Of a DNA stretch of 64,000 bases, positions 8,942-18,349 are shown one piece after another; position 1 is the first letter of the stretch; the number at the start of each line of letters is the position of its first letter. The stretch spans positions 124,001-188,000 of the forward strand of contig NZ_BAKN01000002.1 in NCBI RefSeq assembly GCF_000614205.1, written 5' to 3'. The notes beneath the pieces are model-generated. The model was not told the origin of the DNA. It was given only the letters and a program-made list of their open reading frames with translations, and searched no databases. The stretch comes from Hoylesella saccharolytica JCM 17484 (GTDB lineage Bacteria; Bacteroidota; Bacteroidia; Bacteroidales; Bacteroidaceae). Both the position numbers and the translations under genes were made by a program.

Positions 8942-10758
8942 TTACATCCTTTCAGGAACCTCTATTCCCAGCAAATCCATTCCGTTTTTAATCACTTTAG
9001 CCACGTTTTTCGCCAGCATCAGACGCACCGTTTTCGCCGCATTATTTTCGGCATTGAGGATGCTGTAATCGTGATAGAACTGGTTAAAGTCCTTTGTCAA
9101 CTCATAACAATAATTGGCAATACCGTTCGGACTGTAGTCTTTGCCGGCCTGTTCTACCACCACGTCGAAGTTGTTTAACTTCTGCACAAGCTCCACTTCC
9201 TTATCATTGAGCGGCATATCATCAGCCAATGTTTCCGGCAAAACCAGTCCTTCAGCCTCCGCTTTACGCATAATGCTGCGAATACGGGCGTACGTATACT
9301 GAATGAAAGGTCCTGTATTACCATTAAAATCAATACTTTCTTCGGGGTTAAAGAGCATATTTTTACGTGCGTCGACTTTCAAAATAAAGTATTTTAGCGC
9401 ACCCAACCCCACGATACGGGCTATCTCATTGCGCTCGCTGTCGGTCATATCGGCAAACTTACCCAGCTCTTCGCTTGTGCGTTTGGCGCTTGCAATCATT
9501 TCACTCATCAGTTCGTCAGCATCCACACCGTACCTTCGCGACTCTTCATCTTGCCATTGGGCAGTTCAACCATACCATAAGAGAAGTGTACAAGCTCTTT
9601 ACCCCACTTAAATCCGAGCCGATCTAAGAGGATAGAAAGCACCTGAAAATGATAATTTTGCTCGTTACCCACCACGTAAATCATTTGGTCGATAGAGTAA
9701 TCTTTAAAGCGCATATCCGCCGTTCCGATGTCTTGCGTCATATAAACGCTCGTTCCGTCGGCACGCAACAACAGTTTTTGGTCCAGTCCTTCATCGCTAA
9801 GGTCTGCCCAAACGCTGCCGTCGGGCTTGCGGAAGAAGAGTCCTTTCTTCAGTCCCTCTTCCACTTTCGCCTTTCCCTCGAGGTAAGTATCCGATTCGTA
9901 ATATATCTTATCAAAACCCACACCCATCATTTTGTAGGTCTCGTCAAAGCCTTCGTACACCCAGTCGTTCATCATTTTCCACAGCGCGCGCACCTCTTTG
10001 TCGCCCTGTTCCCATTTTACCAGCATCTCGTGCGCTTCTTTTATCAGTGGCGCTTCATCTTTAGCGCGCTTCTCTGCCTCGTCTTCCGACAGTCCTTCGG
10101 CACGAAACTGCTCTGCCAACGCTTTGCATTCAGCCCGGTAATGCTGGTCAAAAGCCACGTAGTAATCGCCAATCAGGTGGTCGCCTTTCTTTCCTGTACT
10201 CTCAGGCGTTGCACCGTTGCCCCATTTTTTCCAAGCCAACATCGACTTGCAGATATGGATACCGCGATCGTTTACAATGTTGGTTTTCACCACTTTGTTA
10301 CCGTTTGCCTCCATAATTTTAGCCAGCGACCACCCCAAAAGGTTGTTTCTGACGTGCCCAAGATGTAAAGGCTTGTTTGTATTGGGCGAAGAATACTCTA
10401 CCATTACCAGTGGCGAGGCATCGGTAATGGGCTTTTCGCCAAACCACTCATCGGCATTGATGTCGTTAAGCAACGCTATCCATGCCGCCGGAGCTATGAC
10501 AAGGTTCAGAAAGCCCTTTACAACATTAAACTTGGCGATAACGTTACAGTGTGCCAAAAGATATTCGCCCAGCTCTTGCGCGGTATCTTCGGGTTTCTTT
10601 TTCGACATCTTCAAAAAGGGAAACACCACCAACGTGAGGTTTCCTTCAAACTCGCTTTTAGTCTTTTGCAATTGAATCATCAATTCAGGAACATCCTGTC
10701 CGTACAACTCTTTCACAGCAGCGAGCACCGCTTCGCTTATCCGGCTTTCTATCTTCAT
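8942..10758 (-). CDS. argS: Arginyl-tRNA synthetase (two frames, apparent 1-bp deletion)
   Basis: Class I aminoacyl-tRNA synthetase charging tRNA-Arg. The N-terminal frame carries the ArgS add-on domain, the HIGH-like motif PLHLGHVRNN and the MKSREGT (KMSKS-like) motif, then ends wrongly ...GTVWMLTN. The C-terminal frame (8942-9526) begins in VDADELM and holds the anticodon-binding domain ending EVPERM. Adding one G in the GTGTGG at about 9523-9529 gives the family sequence REGTVVDADELMSEM. The start is taken as ATG 10758 (MKIESRISEAV); a frame open further upstream to 10785 overlaps the promoter box. The joined length of about 605 aa is typical. An essential gene, so the break is almost surely not biological. 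Confidence 0.93.
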
Positions 10759-10782
10759 ACCTATTTCGTATTTTAATGGCTG

Positions 10783-10790
10783 CAAAGGTA
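10783..10790 (-). promoter_or_regulatory. -7 box of argS-rnhA
   Basis: On the minus strand TACCTTTG (TAnnTTTG consensus) lies 24 bp upstream of the chosen argS start. The upstream -33 element is weak. Confidence 0.55.
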
Positions 10791-10867
10791 GTAAATATAT
10801 TTATAAAGGTGAAAGGATTTTTGAAGGATGACGGATGAAAGAATAAGAACCTTTTGAGCTTTAGAAC

Positions 10868-11071
10868 ATCCCTTTCTAATCTCCTTTTGCTAAGGGGGTG
10901 AATGTGTTAAGTTGCCCCTTTACAACTAATATAGATGAATTGAAGATACAAAGAGGTTTTTTCAAGATAAATAGAGTGTCTATATAAAGTATAACGAAAT
11001 GTTGGCTTATAACCTGTTTAAGTAGTAATGAACACACCTCTCTCCTTGTAAAAGGGAGATTGAGAGGGGAT
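10868..11071. mobile_element. MITE-like element, copy 1
   Basis: About 204 bp with imperfect terminal inverted repeats of roughly 33 bp: left end ATCCCTTTCTAATCTCC, right end read inward ATCCCCTCTCAATCTCC. A second copy in the same orientation lies at 25957-26162 and is highly similar by eye throughout. No transposase or significant reading frame is inside, so it would need to be mobilised in trans. Both copies share the flank CTTTAGAAC on the left and TTTA on the right; whether these are part of the element or a target duplication is unclear. Confidence 0.7.
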
Positions 11072-11146
11072 TTATCCATGTATTTTTTATTTTATACTTG
11101 TAGCGTTAGCCATCTTTTCACCCTTTCAACTTTTCACCCTTTCAAC

Positions 11147-11585
11147 TTTAAGTTGCTTACGATTTGTTACTTTTACGGTTGTCAAGAAATCGGATGCAAC
11201 CTTGCGAGAGTGTCCACGAAATCTTCCAACAAGTTCTTGGCTCGTTAAATCGCAAGGATTTGGCAGTTTAGTATCTCGTTGATAATGAGTTGTTTGCGGA
11301 TTTACTAATAGATTTTATCCGTTTTTTATCCTTCTGAAACGCCCTAAAACCGTGTCTTTCGGGGTGTAAAAGCATAGGTTTTGGCCTCTAAAAGATGATG
11401 TTTTACCCCCCAAGAGCTATGCTTTTGCACTTCAAAATCTATGTTTTTAGAAAATCAAAGCTGTTTTTTGTCCAAATAAAAGAAAGTTTGTCTCTATTTG
11501 GAGAAAGTGATTTGTAACGAAAAAAGAAAACCGAAAATGTTCTCGAATGTTAAAAAACTTACGATTTGTAAGCAGTTTAAAGGTG
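11147..11585 (-). repeat. Copy C of the 22-bp-array intergenic element (inverted)
   Basis: Reverse-complement version of copies A and B. The core array has units starting at 11345, 11367, 11389, 11411 and 11433, again exactly 22 bp apart. The outer ends CTTTAAGTTGCTTACGATTTG and, on the other strand, CTTTAAACTGCTTACAAATCG resemble terminal inverted repeats. No gene is visible inside. Confidence 0.82.
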
Positions 11586-11850
11586 AAAGGGTGAAAAAGT
11601 GAAAGGGCAAGTTGAAACGTATAAAAGTGAAAAAGTGGAAAGGTGAAAGGGTGAAAAAATAGCTAACGCCCTTGCATTGTTATCTAATACTGTGGCGGCT
11701 GCATCTTTTCACTCTTTCACCTTTTTACCTTTTCACTTTTACTTAGGTAGGTAGGGTTGGTTAAAGTAGGGGTAAGTAGGTGGTAGGAAACGGGAAAGCA
11801 CATTAACTTTCATCCTTATTCCTTCATCCTTCATCCATAACCTGCTCTTT
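11586..11850. repeat. GGTGAAA minisatellite, inverted partner of 2505-2754
   Basis: Same word order as the tract at 2505-2754 but reverse-complemented (GTGGCGGCTGCATC, then TTTCACC words, then TTCATCC words). With copy C it makes an inverted repeat of about 700 bp relative to the composite at 2505-3190. Non-coding. Confidence 0.75.
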
Positions 11851-11966
11851 CACTTTTCCACTTTCTCAACCTTTATATGTATTTTTTCTTCTTATTATAA
11901 CGCCAAATTATCCCACCTTTCTACAATAAATCTGTTCTTTTCTACATATTTTCCGCTACTTCTTAC

Positions 11967-11974
11967 TATCTTTG
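11967..11974 (+). promoter_or_regulatory. -7 box just before the DUF6621-like gene
   Basis: TATCTTTG ends six bases before ATG 11981, implying a very short or absent 5' leader. It also argues against the upstream TTG at 11972 as start, since that lies inside the box. Confidence 0.5.
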
Positions 11975-11980
11975 CATGCA

Positions 11981-12583
11981 ATGGAAAATCAATCCGCAGT
12001 GAGCAATTGGAGCGAAAACATCATCGTTGTTGATGCCGACTATATCGATAATGTGGCGTTTAATCTGATTGTTAATTTCGAGCGCATCATCGGGCGGCGT
12101 ATTCCGCAGGCCGATATGGCACGGTGGTTGGATTGTATTGCGTTAGACGGTGGTCTGCGCGAAGGTGGAAATACGCTGCAGGTAGTGTTTATTCATGCTA
12201 AGGATAAGCAGAAAATGGAAAATTTTTCGTCGTCAAACTATGCCGAAGAACTTGACGGAAAGGCTTTTAAAGACCATCTGGGCGAGTTTGTGCTCAATGC
12301 ACTGCCCGTTGAAGAGCTGGTAAATGGCGTTGATTTCTTTTTGGATGTGGTGCAAACCGTTTGTGCCCAACCGGCGGTAAAACGTGTAATGATTATCCCT
12401 AATGCTGAAAATGCGGAGCTTTACGATGCCCTGCGCCGACAGCTTCATTACGTTGACGACGACGGTAAGCGTATTACCGTGTTTACGATGCAACCAATGT
12501 CGGGCGGCAATTTCAGACAAGAGATATTGGGTTATTCGTTAATGAATGCGCTGGGAATTAAAGCAGACGAAATACCACGCTAA
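11981..12583 (+). CDS. Conserved Bacteroidales hypothetical protein (DUF6621-like)
   Basis: 200 aa, soluble, no signal peptide or membrane segment. Recurrent features are the opening IIVVDADYIDNVAFNLIVNFERIIGR and a C-terminal QEILGYSLMNALGIKADEIPR. It resembles a Bacteroidales-specific family of unknown function (I believe DUF6621; not checked). It precedes the saccharopine-dehydrogenase-like gene and recA on the same strand. The ATG at 11981 (MENQSAV) is preferred over the upstream TTG. Confidence 0.72.
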   Translation: MENQSAVSNWSENIIVVDADYIDNVAFNLIVNFERIIGRRIPQADMARWLDCIALDGGLREGGNTLQVVFIHAKDKQKMENFSSSNYAEELDGKAFKDHLGEFVLNALPVEELVNGVDFFLDVVQTVCAQPAVKRVMIIPNAENAELYDALRRQLHYVDDDGKRITVFTMQPMSGGNFRQEILGYSLMNALGIKADEIPR

Positions 12584-12733
12584 GAATTTTTAAAGTAAAA
12601 AGCGCGTTGGCAAAGGGCAATAGGCCTATGGGCCGCGTGTCAGTATATAAGTATAACAAGTAAAACGTGCCGTTAAAAGCGTTATCCCCGCAGGGCACTC
12701 TCCTCATTCAGAGGGGTTTAGGGAGGTTTTATA

Positions 12734-13996
12734 ATGGGAAAGGTTTTAATGATTGGCGCCGGTGGCGTGGCTACGGTTGCTGCTTTTAAGATTGTACAAA
12801 ATCAAGATACATTTGATGAGTTGATGATTGCCAGTCGTCGTAAAGAAAAATGCGATGCAATTGTTCAGGCTATAAACGCCAAAGGTCATCGAATGAACAT
12901 CCGAACGGCGCAGGTAGATGCCGACGATGTTGAACAACTCAAGGCGTTGTTCAGCGATTATAAACCCGAACTGGTTATCAATTTGGCGCTGCCTTATCAA
13001 GACCTCACCATCATGGAGGCTTGTTTGGCGTGCGGTTGTCACTATTTAGATACTGCCAACTACGAGCCTAAGGACGAAGCTCACTTTGAATATTCGTGGC
13101 AGTGGGCATATAAAAAGCGTTTTGAAGAGGCGGGGCTGACTGCCATTTTAGGCTGTGGCTTCGACCCGGGTGTAAGCGGAATTTTCACCGCATACGCTGC
13201 AAAGCACCATTTTGACGAAATACATTATCTCGATATTGTAGATTGCAACGCAGGAAACCATCATAAGGCGTTTGCAACCAACTTTAATCCGGAAATCAAT
13301 ATACGCGAAATTACCCAGAAAGGACTGTATTATAAGGATGGCGAATGGCTCGAAACAGAGCCGTTGGCTGTGCATCGGCCCATCACTTATCCCAATATCG
13401 GTCCGCGTGAGAGCTACTTAATGCACCACGAAGAACTGGAAAGCTTGGTTAAAAACTATCCTACCATTCGGCAGGCACGCTTTTGGATGACCTTCGGTCA
13501 GCAGTATCTTACCTATCTCGACGTAATAGAAAACCTCGGTATGTCGCGTATCGACGAATTGGAATACGAGGCTCCGCTGGCTGACGGTTCAGGAAAGACG
13601 GTGAAAGTAAAAATCGTTCCGTTGCAGTTCTTGAAGGCTGTTTTACCCAATCCGCAGGATTTGGGTGCCAACTACGACGGGGAAACGTCTATCGGATGCC
13701 GCATTCGGGGTGTCAAAGACGGTAAAGAGCTGTCTTACTACGTTTACAACAATTGCCAGCATCAAGCCGCCTACGAAGAAACGGGTATGCAAGGCGTGAG
13801 CTATACTACGGGTGTACCGGCCATGATCGGTGCTATGATGTTCTTTAAGGGCTTATGGCGCAAGCCGGGTGTATGGAATGTGGAAGAGTTTGACCCGGAT
13901 CCTTTCATGGAACAACTCAACAAACAGGGACTGCCTTGGCACGAAATTGTTCCCAATCCGGCTGATGGTAGTGCAGAATACGATGGAGCTTTGTAA
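12734..13996 (+). CDS. Carboxynorspermidine synthase / saccharopine dehydrogenase family protein
   Basis: NAD(P)-dependent reductase of the saccharopine dehydrogenase superfamily, 420 aa. The N-terminus is a Rossmann dinucleotide site (VLMIGAGGVATVAAFKI); GCGFDPGVSG and the long C-terminal domain match the carboxy(nor)spermidine dehydrogenase branch, which condenses aspartate semialdehyde with a diamine in Bacteroidetes spermidine synthesis. No carboxynorspermidine decarboxylase gene is nearby, so the specific substrate is inferred from the family. A strong ribosome site GGGAGG (12721-12726) is provided by a repeat-like AGAGGGGTTTAGGGAGG stretch. Confidence 0.8.
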   Translation: MGKVLMIGAGGVATVAAFKIVQNQDTFDELMIASRRKEKCDAIVQAINAKGHRMNIRTAQVDADDVEQLKALFSDYKPELVINLALPYQDLTIMEACLACGCHYLDTANYEPKDEAHFEYSWQWAYKKRFEEAGLTAILGCGFDPGVSGIFTAYAAKHHFDEIHYLDIVDCNAGNHHKAFATNFNPEINIREITQKGLYYKDGEWLETEPLAVHRPITYPNIGPRESYLMHHEELESLVKNYPTIRQARFWMTFGQQYLTYLDVIENLGMSRIDELEYEAPLADGSGKTVKVKIVPLQFLKAVLPNPQDLGANYDGETSIGCRIRGVKDGKELSYYVYNNCQHQAAYEETGMQGVSYTTGVPAMIGAMMFFKGLWRKPGVWNVEEFDPDPFMEQLNKQGLPWHEIVPNPADGSAEYDGAL

Positions 13997-14032
13997 AAAA
14001 AACTATAAATGAAACTCATAAACCAATAAAGA

Positions 14033-15043
14033 ATGAAACCAGACGAGATACAGGAAGGCAAGCTGAAAGCCTTGCAGGCAGCGATGTCTAAAATAGAAAA
14101 AGACTTTGGAAAAGGCGCCATCATGAAGTTGGGCGACGAGCAAATAGAAGATGTAAGCGTTATTCCTACGGGCAGCATCGGCTTGGATGTGGCACTCGGA
14201 GTGGGCGGTTATCCACGCGGAAGAATTGTTGAGATATACGGTCCGGAGTCGTCCGGTAAGACAACACTTGCCATTCATGCCATCGCCGAAGCACAAAAGG
14301 CTGGCGGTATAGCAGCTTTTATCGACGCCGAACATGCCTTTGACCGTTTTTATGCAGAAAAATTGGGGGTTGATGTCGATAATCTTTGGATTTCGCAACC
14401 CGACAATGGCGAACAAGCATTGGATATTGCCGACCAACTGATACGTTCGGCAGCTGTTGATATTGTTGTAATCGACTCGGTTGCCGCCTTAACTCCAAAG
14501 AAAGAAATTGAAGGAGATATGGGCGATAGCAATGTAGGTTTGCAGGCAAGGTTGATGAGTCAGGCGCTGCGTAAGCTCACATCGACCATCAGCAAGACCA
14601 ATACCACTTGTATTTTTATTAACCAATTGCGCGAAAAGATTGGCGTGATGTTCGGTAATCCCGAAACAACAACGGGCGGAAATGCCTTGAAATTCTACGC
14701 CAGTGTGCGTCTTGACATTCGCAAAGTAACGGGAATTAAAGACGGTGATCAGATCATCGGTAATCAGGTTCGTGTAAAAGTGGTGAAGAATAAAGTAGCG
14801 CCACCCTTCCGTAAAACCGAGTTTGAGATTATGTTCGGCGAGGGAATATCGAAGATTGGCGAAATACTTGACCTTGGCGTACAGTACGATATCATCAAAA
14901 AGAGTGGTTCTTGGTTCTCTTACAACGATTCGAAGTTGGCGCAGGGACGTGATGGCACGAAGCTTTTGCTCAAAGATAATCCTGAGTTGTGCGAAGAGCT
15001 GGAGGCTAAAATTATGGAAGCCATCAAAGAAAAGCAGGCTTAA
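14033..15043 (+). CDS. recA: RecA recombinase
   Basis: DNA-dependent ATPase for homologous recombination and SOS induction. 336 aa, slightly short but complete. Walker A GPESSGKT is near 66-73, Walker [10 protein letters not shown] near 145, L1 and L2 loops are present ([39 protein letters not shown]). It follows the dehydrogenase gene after 36 bp and ends before a strong terminator. Confidence 0.98.
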   Translation: MKPDEIQEGKLKALQAAMSKIEKDFGKGAIMKLGDEQIEDVSVIPTGSIGLDVALGVGGYPRGRIVEIYGPESSGKTTLAIHAIAEAQKAGGIAAFIDAEHAFDRFYAEKLGVDVDNLWISQPDNGEQALDIADQLIRSAAVDIVVIDSVAALTPKKEIEGDMGDSNVGLQARLMSQALRKLTSTISKTNTTCIFINQLREKIGVMFGNPETTTGGNALKFYASVRLDIRKVTGIKDGDQIIGNQVRVKVVKNKVAPPFRKTEFEIMFGEGISKIGEILDLGVQYDIIKKSGSWFSYNDSKLAQGRDGTKLLLKDNPELCEELEAKIMEAIKEKQA

Positions 15044-15107
15044 CAATATTTGAAAAAAGATTGAATAACGCCGAAAAGCAGGCTTGACAGCAGGTATTGA
15101 TATAATA

Positions 15108-15150
15108 AATGGGGCGCAACAGACGAAAGTAGGTTGTGCCCCATTTGTGT
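15108..15150 (+). terminator. Intrinsic terminator after recA
   Basis: A 13-bp stem AATGGGGCGCAAC / GTTGTGCCCCATT (one G-U pair) with a 12-nt loop, then TGTGTTTA. It is 65 bp past the recA stop. Confidence 0.8.
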
Positions 15151-15265
15151 TTATAGCCGGTGTAGACCATTTAAAATAAACAATTATGGGGATGGTAGAT
15201 AAGTGGGTAAAGCTTTTTCTATCTATGCGAAAGCGCTTATTAAAGAAGGGTTAACGGCTTATCGG

Positions 15266-16065
15266 TTATCGTTTGCGTAGTTGCCAGAAGGCAATGGCAG
15301 AGGCAGCGGCGACGTTTAACGAATCAACGCCGTGCTGCATAGGTATTCTTGCCACATAATCGGCTGCTTCAACCACATTGCGAGGTAGTCCGTCACCTTC
15401 TGTTCCCATAATAATAGCGAGCCGGGGAAGTGCTTGAAGCAGGGGAGAATCGATGGTAACCGACTGCTTGGTAAGGGCCATTGCCACGGTAGAGAAGCCT
15501 AATTGGGCAAGCTGTTCGAGCGGATTGTCTATCCAAGTCCACGGCACAAGGAATACCGAACCCATTGAAACGCGAACCGAACGGCGGTTCAGTGGGTCGC
15601 ATGAGTCGGGTGTAAGTAGCACAGCATCAATGCCCAGTGCTGCTGCTGAACGAAAGATGGCTCCGATGTTGGTGGTATCTACCACGCCATTGATAACACA
15701 AACACGGGTTGCTCCTTTGCAAACCTCTTCTACACTGCGGGGCTGTGGACGGCGCATGGCACATAACACACCCCGTGTAAGGCGTAACCCGTGAGCCGGG
15801 CCAACAGTTCGCGTTCGCCGGTATATACGGTAATATCTCCGCATTGTGCAATGATATCTGCGGCATCGCCTGTAATATGGCGCTCCTCGCATAGCAAAGA
15901 AAGGGGCGTGAAGCCTGCTTCGAGTGCCACGCGGATAACTTTCGGACTTTCTGCGATAAATATTCCCTGCTCGGGATGCAGCTTGTTGCGCAACTGTGTT
16001 TCAGTCAGTGTGCTGTAAACTTCTACGCCCGGTTGGTTTAACGATGTTAGCTGAATGATGTGCAT
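15266..16065 (-). CDS. TrmH/SpoU-family RNA 2'-O-methyltransferase (two frames, apparent 1-bp deletion)
   Basis: SAM-dependent ribose methyltransferase for rRNA or tRNA. The N-terminal frame (from 16065, MHIIQLTSLNQPGVEVY) is the substrate-binding domain; it derails at ...TGYALHGVCYV. The second frame carries the catalytic knot: motif 1 TTNIGAIFRSAAALG, motif 2 IIMGTEGDGLP, motif 3 PMQHGVDSLNVAAASAIAFWQL. One extra A at about 15776-15779 restores GYALTRGVLCAMRRP. The joined protein is about 266 aa, typical of the family. It lies 20 bp downstream of the MATE gene and is probably cotranscribed with it. Confidence 0.88.
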
Positions 16066-16085
16066 ATCCCTTTTTCGAGTCTGTT

Positions 16086-17482
16086 TTAATGAGTTGCTTC
16101 TTCTTTTTTATCAAATGGTTTCATCCATTTTCCCCATTGCAAGCGGGCAAGGAAAATGCTGCCACGAAACGTCAGCTCAACAGCCATGGCAAACCAAACG
16201 CCTTGTAAACCGTAAGATTGTGCAAGAATGGCAGCCAATGTAAGGCGAATGCCCCACATACTGATGAGGTTCATCAGCGAAGGTTTTAAGGTATCGCCGG
16301 CTCCGATACATATACAGTTGCCCACAATGGCGGCTGCAAACATCGGCTCGGCAAAGGCTTCGATGCGTAAAACAGTGTTCCCAGCGTGCGAATTTCCTCT
16401 ACGGGGGTCATCAACCCAATCATTTCAGGGGCAAAAATATACATTATCACACCCATAAAGGCCATGATGCCCATGCCCAAACCAACCGTCATCTTGGCAA
16501 AACTGCGGGATAAGGCATATTGTCCGGCGCCAATACTCTGTCCCACCAGTGTGGTTGCAGCGTCTCCGATACCGTATCCCGGCATGTAACAGAGGCTTTC
16601 TGCGGTAATGGCAAACGTGTTGGCGGCAATTGCAAAGTTGCCCAATGGAGCAACAATAACGGTGCTGACAATCTGTGCCGAACTCATTAACAAATACTGA
16701 AGAGCGATGGGCGAGCCTATCTTAAATGCATTGCGAATATAGCTCCACATCCAAACGAAGCGGTCTTTATCGAGTCGAAAGGCCAAAACTGATGAACGGA
16801 AGAGAGCAAACCACGCTTCTGTTAAGGACACAATGGCGATGGAAACGGCTGTACCCAACGCTGCTCCGGGTACGCCCAGGCCTGCTATATATATAAAAAG
16901 GTAATTAAAACACACATCGAGCACACACATCATCACACTTAAAACACCGGGAATCTGCATGTTCCCAGAGCTTTTGAGCATATTGGAAGATAAAATTCCG
17001 AGTTGTAAAAAGGGAACAGAAAGGGCATAAATAAGAAAATAAAGCGAGGCGTTGTGCTGAATATCAGCTCCTCCACCCAGCCAAACGGGTAGCTGACCGG
17101 CTATGAGTGCCGAACCGATGGCTACGAGTACGCTTACCGATAGTGTGGCAATAAGGCCATGTCGCATTACCTGTCGGGCCTTGACAAAATCGTTTGCGCC
17201 GATGAAATGGGCCACTTGAACAGAGAAACCCAATGACATCGCAGAGCAAAGTCCGCCGAAAAGCCATGTGGCAGACTCTACAAGACCTATCGAAGCCGAT
17301 GCTTCTGCTCCCAGTTTACCCACCATGGCGGCATCGATATAAAACATCAACACGTTGGTTACTTGTGCCAAGATAGATGGAATACTCAATCCTATAATCA
17401 GACTGAGCTTCTCTTGTTGGGTCATTGTTTTACCTTCGCGTATTGAAGCCAACAACAAGTCGTTGTTTTTCTTATTGAACAT
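16086..17482 (-). CDS. MATE family efflux transporter (two frames, apparent 1-bp deletion)
   Basis: Inner-membrane multidrug/toxin extrusion antiporter with about twelve membrane segments. The main frame runs from MFNKKNNDLLLASIREGK (ATG 17482) through LSIPSILAQVTNVLMFYIDAAMVGKLG; it derails at ...GTLFYASKPLPSR, while the other frame continues MFAAAIVGNCICIGAGDTLKPS to the end. Adding one T to the TTTT (minus strand, about 16369-16372) reads LFLRIEAFAEPMFAAAIVGN, as in the family. Joined length is about 466 aa. ATG 17482 is preferred over the frame-open start at 17518 because the latter overlaps the -7 box. A structured transcription unit ends just upstream (see 17557-18089). Confidence 0.9.
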
Positions 17483-17515
17483 ACTTGTAATCTTTGCGCC
17501 TGAAGAGGCGAAGTG

Positions 17516-17523
17516 CAAAGTTA
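17516..17523 (-). promoter_or_regulatory. -7 box of the MATE-trmH operon
   Basis: Minus-strand TAACTTTG lies 33 bp upstream of ATG 17482 and downstream of the terminator at 17557-17589, so the exporter can be transcribed independently of the upstream RNA. Confidence 0.5.
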
Positions 17524-17556
17524 ATGATTTTAAACGTGCTGTTTATTGACAGACAT

Positions 17557-17589
17557 AAAAAAAGCGATACCCTCCGAAAAGAGAACCGC
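17557..17589 (-). terminator. Terminator of the upstream structured RNA
   Basis: Minus-strand stem GCGGTTCTC / GGAGGGTATCGC (with G-U pairs and one mismatch) followed by seven T. It separates the RNA unit from the MATE gene. Confidence 0.7.
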
Positions 17590-17684
17590 CTCCAAAATAT
17601 ATAACTAAAAACCTATGTTCTTTCTTTTAAAGAGTGAGGGATTTTTGTTGTGTTATCCTTCCCTCACCACATTGCCCATTGCAG

Positions 17685-17720
17685 TTAAACTGCAATCAGG
17701 GCGTTCATCATCAATGTCAT
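17685..17720 (-). CDS. Possible 11-residue leader peptide
   Basis: ATG at 17720 reads MTLMMNALIAV and stops inside the ATTGCAGTT/AACTGCAAT hairpin. AGAGG about ten bases upstream could serve as ribosome site. The overlap of the stop codon with a hairpin, followed by another hairpin and a terminator, is the arrangement seen in attenuators; that function is inference. Confidence 0.3.
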   Translation of the reverse strand: MTLMMNALIAV

Positions 17721-18094
17721 CTTTTTACCTCTTTGTCGGTTATACCGACCCTAACTAATACCTTGTTACCTGATTACCAATCTTTTTTTTACCTCTTGCT
17801 AATATTCCGGTTGTTCTCCTTTTCTCTCTTTTTACCTTGTAAGCAATACCTTTTAGAAGGTCTTTCGCTGTCATCCTTTCTTGTACAATCTTTTCTTACC
17901 TTATCTAATACCTTGTTACCTTCAAACAACTTTCTTACCTATTAACAACTAACGTCTTTTCTAATCTTTCTCTTTTAACCGGATTTCTATCTTCTTTTTC
18001 TCTCAAATCTCTCTTTCTTATCCTCTCAAACCTCTCTCTTTACCTTAGTTCTAAAACCCTTGAAGATTGTCGTTTTTGTTTCTTTTTGACGTTG

Positions 18095-18125
18095 CAAAGG
18101 TAAGTGGGTTTGTGATAACGCGCAA
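18095..18125 (-). promoter_or_regulatory. Strong Bacteroidetes promoter of the structured RNA
   Basis: Minus strand: TTG at 18123-18125, exactly 20 bp, then TACCTTTG at 18095-18102. The surrounding TATTGCGC and the downstream GCAACGTC recur at the promoter 57455-57485. Confidence 0.75.
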
Positions 18126-18256
18126 TATTTTCATATCGCTTTTTTCATAAAAGGGGCTGAATTTTGATGTAAATCAAGAGTTTGTGTCCGCACACAGGTA
18201 AGTAATCAGATGGAAAAGTCTATCTTAATTGATGGATAATGGAAGACTTTGAATAT

Positions 18257-18314
18257 AAAAAGGATGAAAAGATGCCTGCTCAATAAGACGAAGCGGCCTT
18301 CTTTTCATCCTTTT
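18257..18314 (-). terminator. Terminator after pheT-yebC
   Basis: A 14-15 bp perfect stem (AAAAGGATGAAAAGA / TCTTTTCATCCTTTT) encloses about 28 nt, followed on the minus strand by further T residues. It lies 35 bp past the yebC stop. Confidence 0.65.
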
Positions 18315-18349
18315 ATACGGTTTTGGTTTATTATTATTTTGTATGTACT

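Larger units (their letters stand above)
17557..18089 (-). ncRNA. Candidate structured non-coding RNA / leader transcript upstream of MATE
   Basis: A transcription unit of about 530 nt bounded by a full promoter (18095-18125) and a terminator. The 5' two thirds are purine-rich and contain two copies of GGTAACAAGGTATTA 150 bp apart (17756-17770 and 17906-17920 on the plus strand). The 3' part contains hairpins GTCGG/CCGAC, ATTGCAGTT/AACTGCAAT and GTGAGGGA/TCCCTCAC before the terminator. A very short reading frame sits before the hairpins. I do not recognise the RNA family. It may be an independent RNA or a regulatory leader of the exporter gene. Confidence 0.55.

Noticed and set aside
17634..17945. 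A plus-strand 103-aa hydrophobic frame inside the structured RNA region
   Set aside because: It is Leu/Phe/Ser-rich because the complementary RNA is purine-rich; there is no ribosome site, and the promoter and terminator signals are on the minus strand.
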